Assembly (NCBI GenBank): GCA_020544565.1
Contig: CP078014.1
Coordinates: 3,846,016-3,910,015, forward strand
Direction: 5' to 3'
DNA: 64,000 nucleotides
From: Bradyrhizobiaceae bacterium
GTDB lineage: Bacteria > Pseudomonadota > Alphaproteobacteria > Rhizobiales > Xanthobacteraceae
The translations under genes and the position numbers were made by a program. The notes beneath the pieces are model-generated. The model worked only from the letters and a program-made list of their open reading frames with translations, was not told the origin of the DNA and did no database searches. This document shows positions 60,804-64,000 of this stretch, in pieces; the first letter of the stretch is position 1; every line of letters starts with the position of its first letter.

Positions 60804-62389
60804 GCAAGGTTGTCGATGCCGCCACTGCGGTTGCCTCCATTCCCGATGGTTCGTCGGTCGGTTGTGTCGGCGTCATCGGCTGGGTGACCCCGGATGCGCT
60901 GCTCAAGGCGCTCGGCGATCGGTTCAGGACCACCGCGAGCCCGCGCGATCTCACTTTCTATTTCCCGGTTGGGACGGGAGATGCCCAGGGCATCAAGGGC
61001 ATGGACCACGTCGCCCAGGAAGGGCTGATGAAGCGGATCGTCGGCGGCTCCTACGTCAATCCCGTTGATCCGGCGACGGGCAAGCGTCCGGAATTGATGC
61101 GGCTGATCCGCGAGAACAGGATCGAAGCCTATTCCTGGCCGATCGGCGCGACCATGCACTGGCTGCGCGAGGTGGCGCGGCGCAGTCCCGGCTACATGAC
61201 TCAGATCGGGCTCGGCACCTATATCGATCCGCAGCACGGCGGCGGCCGCTTCACCGAGAAGGCCAAGGACGATCTGGTCCGGCGGGTGGAATTCGAGGGG
61301 AAGTCCTATCTGTTCTATCCGGCGTGGAAGCTCGATACGGTGTTCGTCTATGCCTCCACGGCCGATGAGGAGGGCAATCTCTCTTTCGAGAACGAGGCGC
61401 TGGTGTCGTCCAACATCGCGCTGGTGCTGGCGGCCAAGGCCCATGGCGGGCGCGTGATCGCGCAGGTGCGCAAAACCGTTCCGAACGGCGAGCGGCCGGC
61501 GTCCGAGGTGCGGATTCCGGGGATGTTCGTCGATGCGGTGGTGGTCGATCCCGACATGATGATGACCACCGACGTCAAGTTCGATCCGGTCTATTTCAGC
61601 GGCCAGCGCCGTCCGCTGTCGCAGCTTCCGCCGATCCCGATGTCCGCGGACAAGATCGTCGCCTTGCGTGCGGCCAGGGAAGTGCGCCGGCGTGAACTGT
61701 CGATCTTCGGATTCGGCGCGGCGGCCGACGTTCCGCTGGTGATGGCGGAGCAGGGGCTGTTCGACAACGGCGAACTGAAGGATTACTGGTTCACCACCGA
61801 GCACGGCTCCTATGGCGGCATTGTGATGTCCGGCTGGCAGTTTTCGGCGAACCTCAACCCCGATGCGATTCTCGATGGCGTCTACCAGTTCGACGCGATC
61901 GATGGCGGGCTATGCCGGTTCGCAGCGCTGGCCTTCGCCCAGTTCGACCACAGCGGCAAGGTCAACGTCTCGCGATTCGGCATCGCCAATCCGGGCGCCG
62001 GCGGCTTCATCGACATTGCCCAGAGCGCGCAGCGGCTGGTGTTCACTGGCACGTTCACGACGGGCGGTCTCGAGGTTGCGTTCGACGACGGCAAAATGCG
62101 CATCGTCAAGGAAGGGAAGGTGCGCAAGTTCGTCAATCAGACCGAGCACATCACCTATTCCGTGATCGACGGGATCAAACGGGGACAGTCGGCAAAACTG
62201 ATCACCGAACGGGCGGTGTTCGACGTCGTTCCCGAAGGATTGGTTCTGACCGAAGTCGCACCGGGAATCGACGTTCGCCGCGACGTGCTCGATCAGATGG
62301 AGTTCGCGCCATGGAAAGTGGCCGACGATCTCAGGCCGATGGAGGCGGCATTCTTCGCCGCGCCGGCGCCGCAGGTCCAAGCTGTCTGA
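60800..62389 (+). CDS. Family I CoA-transferase (propionate CoA-transferase type)
   Basis: 529 residues, fused alpha and beta halves. SIPDGSSVGCVGVIGWVTPD at the N-terminus, FVYASTADEEGNLSFENEA, and the probable catalytic Glu in TTEHGSYGGI. This arrangement fits propionate/acetate CoA-transferases that move CoA from acetyl-CoA to a carboxylate. Start overlaps the hydratase stop by 4 bp. It probably activates the acid that the FAD enzyme and hydratase then process. Confidence 0.9.
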   Translation: MSKVVDAATAVASIPDGSSVGCVGVIGWVTPDALLKALGDRFRTTASPRDLTFYFPVGTGDAQGIKGMDHVAQEGLMKRIVGGSYVNPVDPATGKRPELMRLIRENRIEAYSWPIGATMHWLREVARRSPGYMTQIGLGTYIDPQHGGGRFTEKAKDDLVRRVEFEGKSYLFYPAWKLDTVFVYASTADEEGNLSFENEALVSSNIALVLAAKAHGGRVIAQVRKTVPNGERPASEVRIPGMFVDAVVVDPDMMMTTDVKFDPVYFSGQRRPLSQLPPIPMSADKIVALRAAREVRRRELSIFGFGAAADVPLVMAEQGLFDNGELKDYWFTTEHGSYGGIVMSGWQFSANLNPDAILDGVYQFDAIDGGLCRFAALAFAQFDHSGKVNVSRFGIANPGAGGFIDIAQSAQRLVFTGTFTTGGLEVAFDDGKMRIVKEGKVRKFVNQTEHITYSVIDGIKRGQSAKLITERAVFDVVPEGLVLTEVAPGIDVRRDVLDQMEFAPWKVADDLRPMEAAFFAAPAPQVQAV

Positions 62390-62447
62390 GCAAGCCGTCT
62401 GAGCGGCGCGGACGGCACCGCGGCCGTGAGGCCGAACCGCTGCGCCG

Positions 62448-63131
62448 TCAGGCCAGCGATCCGACGCTCAACTGGAAGACCTTGCGGGTGTAGGCCTCGA
62501 TCTGGTCCATCAGCGTCGTGACGCAGATCAGCGCCGCGCGCTCGTCCTGCCGCACCACGGCCCGCGCCCGCTCGGCATGGAGGATTCCCATCGCGCCGAG
62601 GTTCTGCAGATTGGACTCGTGCTTGTAGTAGAACCGGCGTGACATCGCGTGAAGCGGCGAGATCGACCGCGCGGCGAATGGATTGCCGGCGGCACCGGCA
62701 ATGAGCTGGTTCGCCTGGAACACCTCGCGCAGATATCGTTCAAGGTCTCCCTGCTTGCCGGCGGTGTCGATTTCATCGGCGGCGACCGTCAGCCGCTCGC
62801 GGTCTGGAGCCATGATGCGCCGCGCCGCGCGGGTGGAGATGAAGATCTCCAGTTCCCGCCGGAATTCGATCACCAGAAGCTGTTCGTGGACGTTGATCTC
62901 GGTGATCATCAGGCCGTGGCGGGGCAGAATGCTCACCAGGTAGTCGGCCTGCAGGCGCTTCACGGCTTCGCGCACCGGCGTGCGGCCGATTCCGATCTGC
63001 TCGGCCAGTCCTTCCTCGGACCAGTGGCTTCCCGGTGGAAGCTGCAGCGTGACGATCATTTCCTCAAGCAGCCGATGCGCGGTGTGCGCCTGCGACTCTG
63101 CTGGATGAGCGACGACGGCCTTCTTAGCCAT
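62448..63131 (-). CDS. GntR-family regulator (FCD subfamily)
   Basis: 227 residues: HTH with IGIGRTPVREAVKRLQADYLV and wing PRHGLMI, then an FCD-like helical domain. Its HTH and wing resemble those of the regulator at 8431 (RTPV..A..RLQ, PRxGL), and the same 15-base motif occurs near both. It converges on the CoA-transferase gene and is divergent from the receptor gene at 63403; it likely controls one or both. Confidence 0.9.
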   Translation of the reverse strand: MAKKAVVAHPAESQAHTAHRLLEEMIVTLQLPPGSHWSEEGLAEQIGIGRTPVREAVKRLQADYLVSILPRHGLMITEINVHEQLLVIEFRRELEIFISTRAARRIMAPDRERLTVAADEIDTAGKQGDLERYLREVFQANQLIAGAAGNPFAARSISPLHAMSRRFYYKHESNLQNLGAMGILHAERARAVVRQDERAALICVTTLMDQIEAYTRKVFQLSVGSLA

Positions 63132-63343
63132 GAGACGTCAAACCTCTGATGCTACGAAACATTCGGCGGTTTGTTTGGGGTCATTGCCCGACCAGCCCGT
63201 CGATCCAGACGCAAGACAACGTTCACGCGAAGCCGCTGCGGTGCGCAGCCGCGTCTTGTTTCGCCGGTGCCCCGATTCTCTTCAATCACTACCTACGTCG
63301 CATATTCCCGCGTTCCAAGCGCGCAATATGGTTGACCATTCTA

Positions 63344-63358
63344 TTGTGATATACTACT
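63344..63358. promoter_or_regulatory. Shared motif in GntR / receptor divergent promoter
   Basis: TTGTGATATACTACT, one base different from the element at 10106, 45 bp upstream of the receptor start. A TTGACC at 63332-63337 could be a -35, so the motif would sit in the promoter spacer and -10. Confidence 0.4.
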
Positions 63359-63402
63359 AGTACGTTACTCAAATAATACAAGAAGCTTAAGTGGAGGGAA
63401 CA

Positions 63403-64000
63403 GTGAAGATGATCGGCTCAAAAGGGACGTTGCTCGCGGGCCTGATGGCGTGCGGACTGTTTGCCGCGCCAGCCGCGCAAGCTCAGGATGTGGTCAAGAT
63501 CGGACAGATCGAAGCGTTGACCGGCGCCACCGCCACATATGGCTGGATGTCGGCGCAGGGCACCAAGGTCGCCGTCGAGGAGATCAATGCCAAGGGCGGC
63601 TTCAAGGTCGGTGACAAGACCTACAAGCTCGAACTGATCCAGATGGATACCCGCGGCGAACCGCGCGAGGCCACGGTTCAGTTCCGCAAGATGATGGAAG
63701 ACAACGTCAAGTTCGTGTTCGGGCCGTTCCTCACGAACGTCTATAACGCCATCGAGCCGATCGCCAATCAGAACAACGGCAAGTTCCTGCTGTTCGCGGG
63801 CGCCACGTCGGCCCATCACGCGCTCGGCAAGCCCGATCATGACTACCTGCTGCGCACCTGGAATTGGGACGCGGGGTCCGTCGGCTTCGGCAAGCTGATG
63901 GTCGACTATCTGAAGAAGCTGAACACCAAGAAGGTGGCGATGCTTTTCCAGAATGACGCCTTCGGCAAGACCGCGGTCGATATCTATTCGGCGATGTTCA
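63403..64000 (+). CDS. Liv-type ABC substrate-binding protein, 5' part
   Basis: The gene runs off the right edge; 199 residues are visible. Signal peptide LLAGLMACGLFAAPAAQAQD, mature start VVKIGQIEALTGATATYGW, KLELIQMDTRGEPREA and LRTWNWDAGSVGFG are typical for Peripla_BP_6. GTG at 63403 with GGAGGG 4-5 bp upstream; ATG 63409 is an alternative. Its transporter genes presumably lie beyond the window. Confidence 0.9.
   Translation, partial: MKMIGSKGTLLAGLMACGLFAAPAAQAQDVVKIGQIEALTGATATYGWMSAQGTKVAVEEINAKGGFKVGDKTYKLELIQMDTRGEPREATVQFRKMMEDNVKFVFGPFLTNVYNAIEPIANQNNGKFLLFAGATSAHHALGKPDHDYLLRTWNWDAGSVGFGKLMVDYLKKLNTKKVAMLFQNDAFGKTAVDIYSAMF

Noticed and set aside
1..64000. tRNA or rRNA genes, CRISPR arrays, prophage or conjugation genes
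   Set aside because: Looked for while reading; no cloverleaf, repeat-spacer array, integrase or transfer gene was recognised.

Overview
The window is GC-rich, densely packed DNA that reads like an alphaproteobacterium of the Hyphomicrobiales. A Bradyrhizobium, Rhodopseudomonas or Afipia type relative is an inference from gene content and codon use, not a proven assignment. It is an accessory catabolic region: one small-molecule catabolic module after another, each with its own Liv-type (branched-chain amino acid family) ABC transporter and usually its own GntR/FCD or IclR regulator. No rRNA, tRNA or CRISPR array was found. The only mobile-element trace is a broken IS3-family orfA.

Layout. 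(1) 1-6964: 3' end of a DapA-family aldolase/lyase, a complete Liv transporter (binding protein, H, M, G, F), a 3-hydroxyisobutyrate-dehydrogenase-like enzyme and a COG3618-type amidohydrolase. (2) 6965-7433: IS3 remnant. (3) 7434-10045, minus strand: RidA, cupin, GntR regulator and fumarylacetoacetate-hydrolase-like enzyme, divergent from (4) 10166-15063: a polyamine/iron-type ABC transporter (PotABCD-like) and an orphan Bug receptor. (5) 15125-17075: a 5'-truncated methylmalonate-semialdehyde dehydrogenase gene abuts head-to-head a 5'-truncated Liv binding-protein gene, a sharp rearrangement or assembly join at about 16232. (6) 17099-23889: LivHMGF, an 8-oxoguanine-deaminase-like amidohydrolase, a GntR regulator and a Glu/Leu-type dehydrogenase, with visibly more A/T-rich stretches.

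(7) 24220-35868: a minus-strand hyuA-hyuB-SDR operon with a strong promoter whose -10 is covered by ATTGTCGACAAT; a GntR regulator; the same palindrome upstream of a divergent NTF2-like gene, class III aminotransferase and complete Liv transporter. (8) 36120-42882: MBL-fold hydrolase, aldehyde dehydrogenase, a double palindrome, then a small SCP2-like protein, alpha/beta hydrolase, orphan Liv binding protein, 3-HIBADH-like enzyme and IclR regulator. (9) 42976-51356: SDR and GntR divergent from a Liv binding protein, LivH, a single 839-residue LivM-LivG-LivF fusion, a 3-hydroxyacyl-CoA-dehydrogenase-like enzyme and a BKACE enzyme, closed by a good terminator. (10) 51432-58363, minus strand: FtsH protease, proton-pump-type P-ATPase and Mg2+-type P-ATPase, an ion/membrane-stress operon unlike its surroundings. 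(11) 58691-64000: FAD oxidoreductase, enoyl-CoA hydratase, family I CoA-transferase, GntR regulator and the 5' part of another Liv binding protein.

Most modules share one logic: a periplasmic receptor and transporter bring in a substrate, hydrolases, deaminases or CoA enzymes open it, and a local repressor senses an intermediate. The substrates cannot be read from sequence alone. The strongest leads are the hyu regulon palindromes, the IclR-type double palindrome, the MGF transporter fusion, the FtsH/two-pump operon and the double truncation at 16232.
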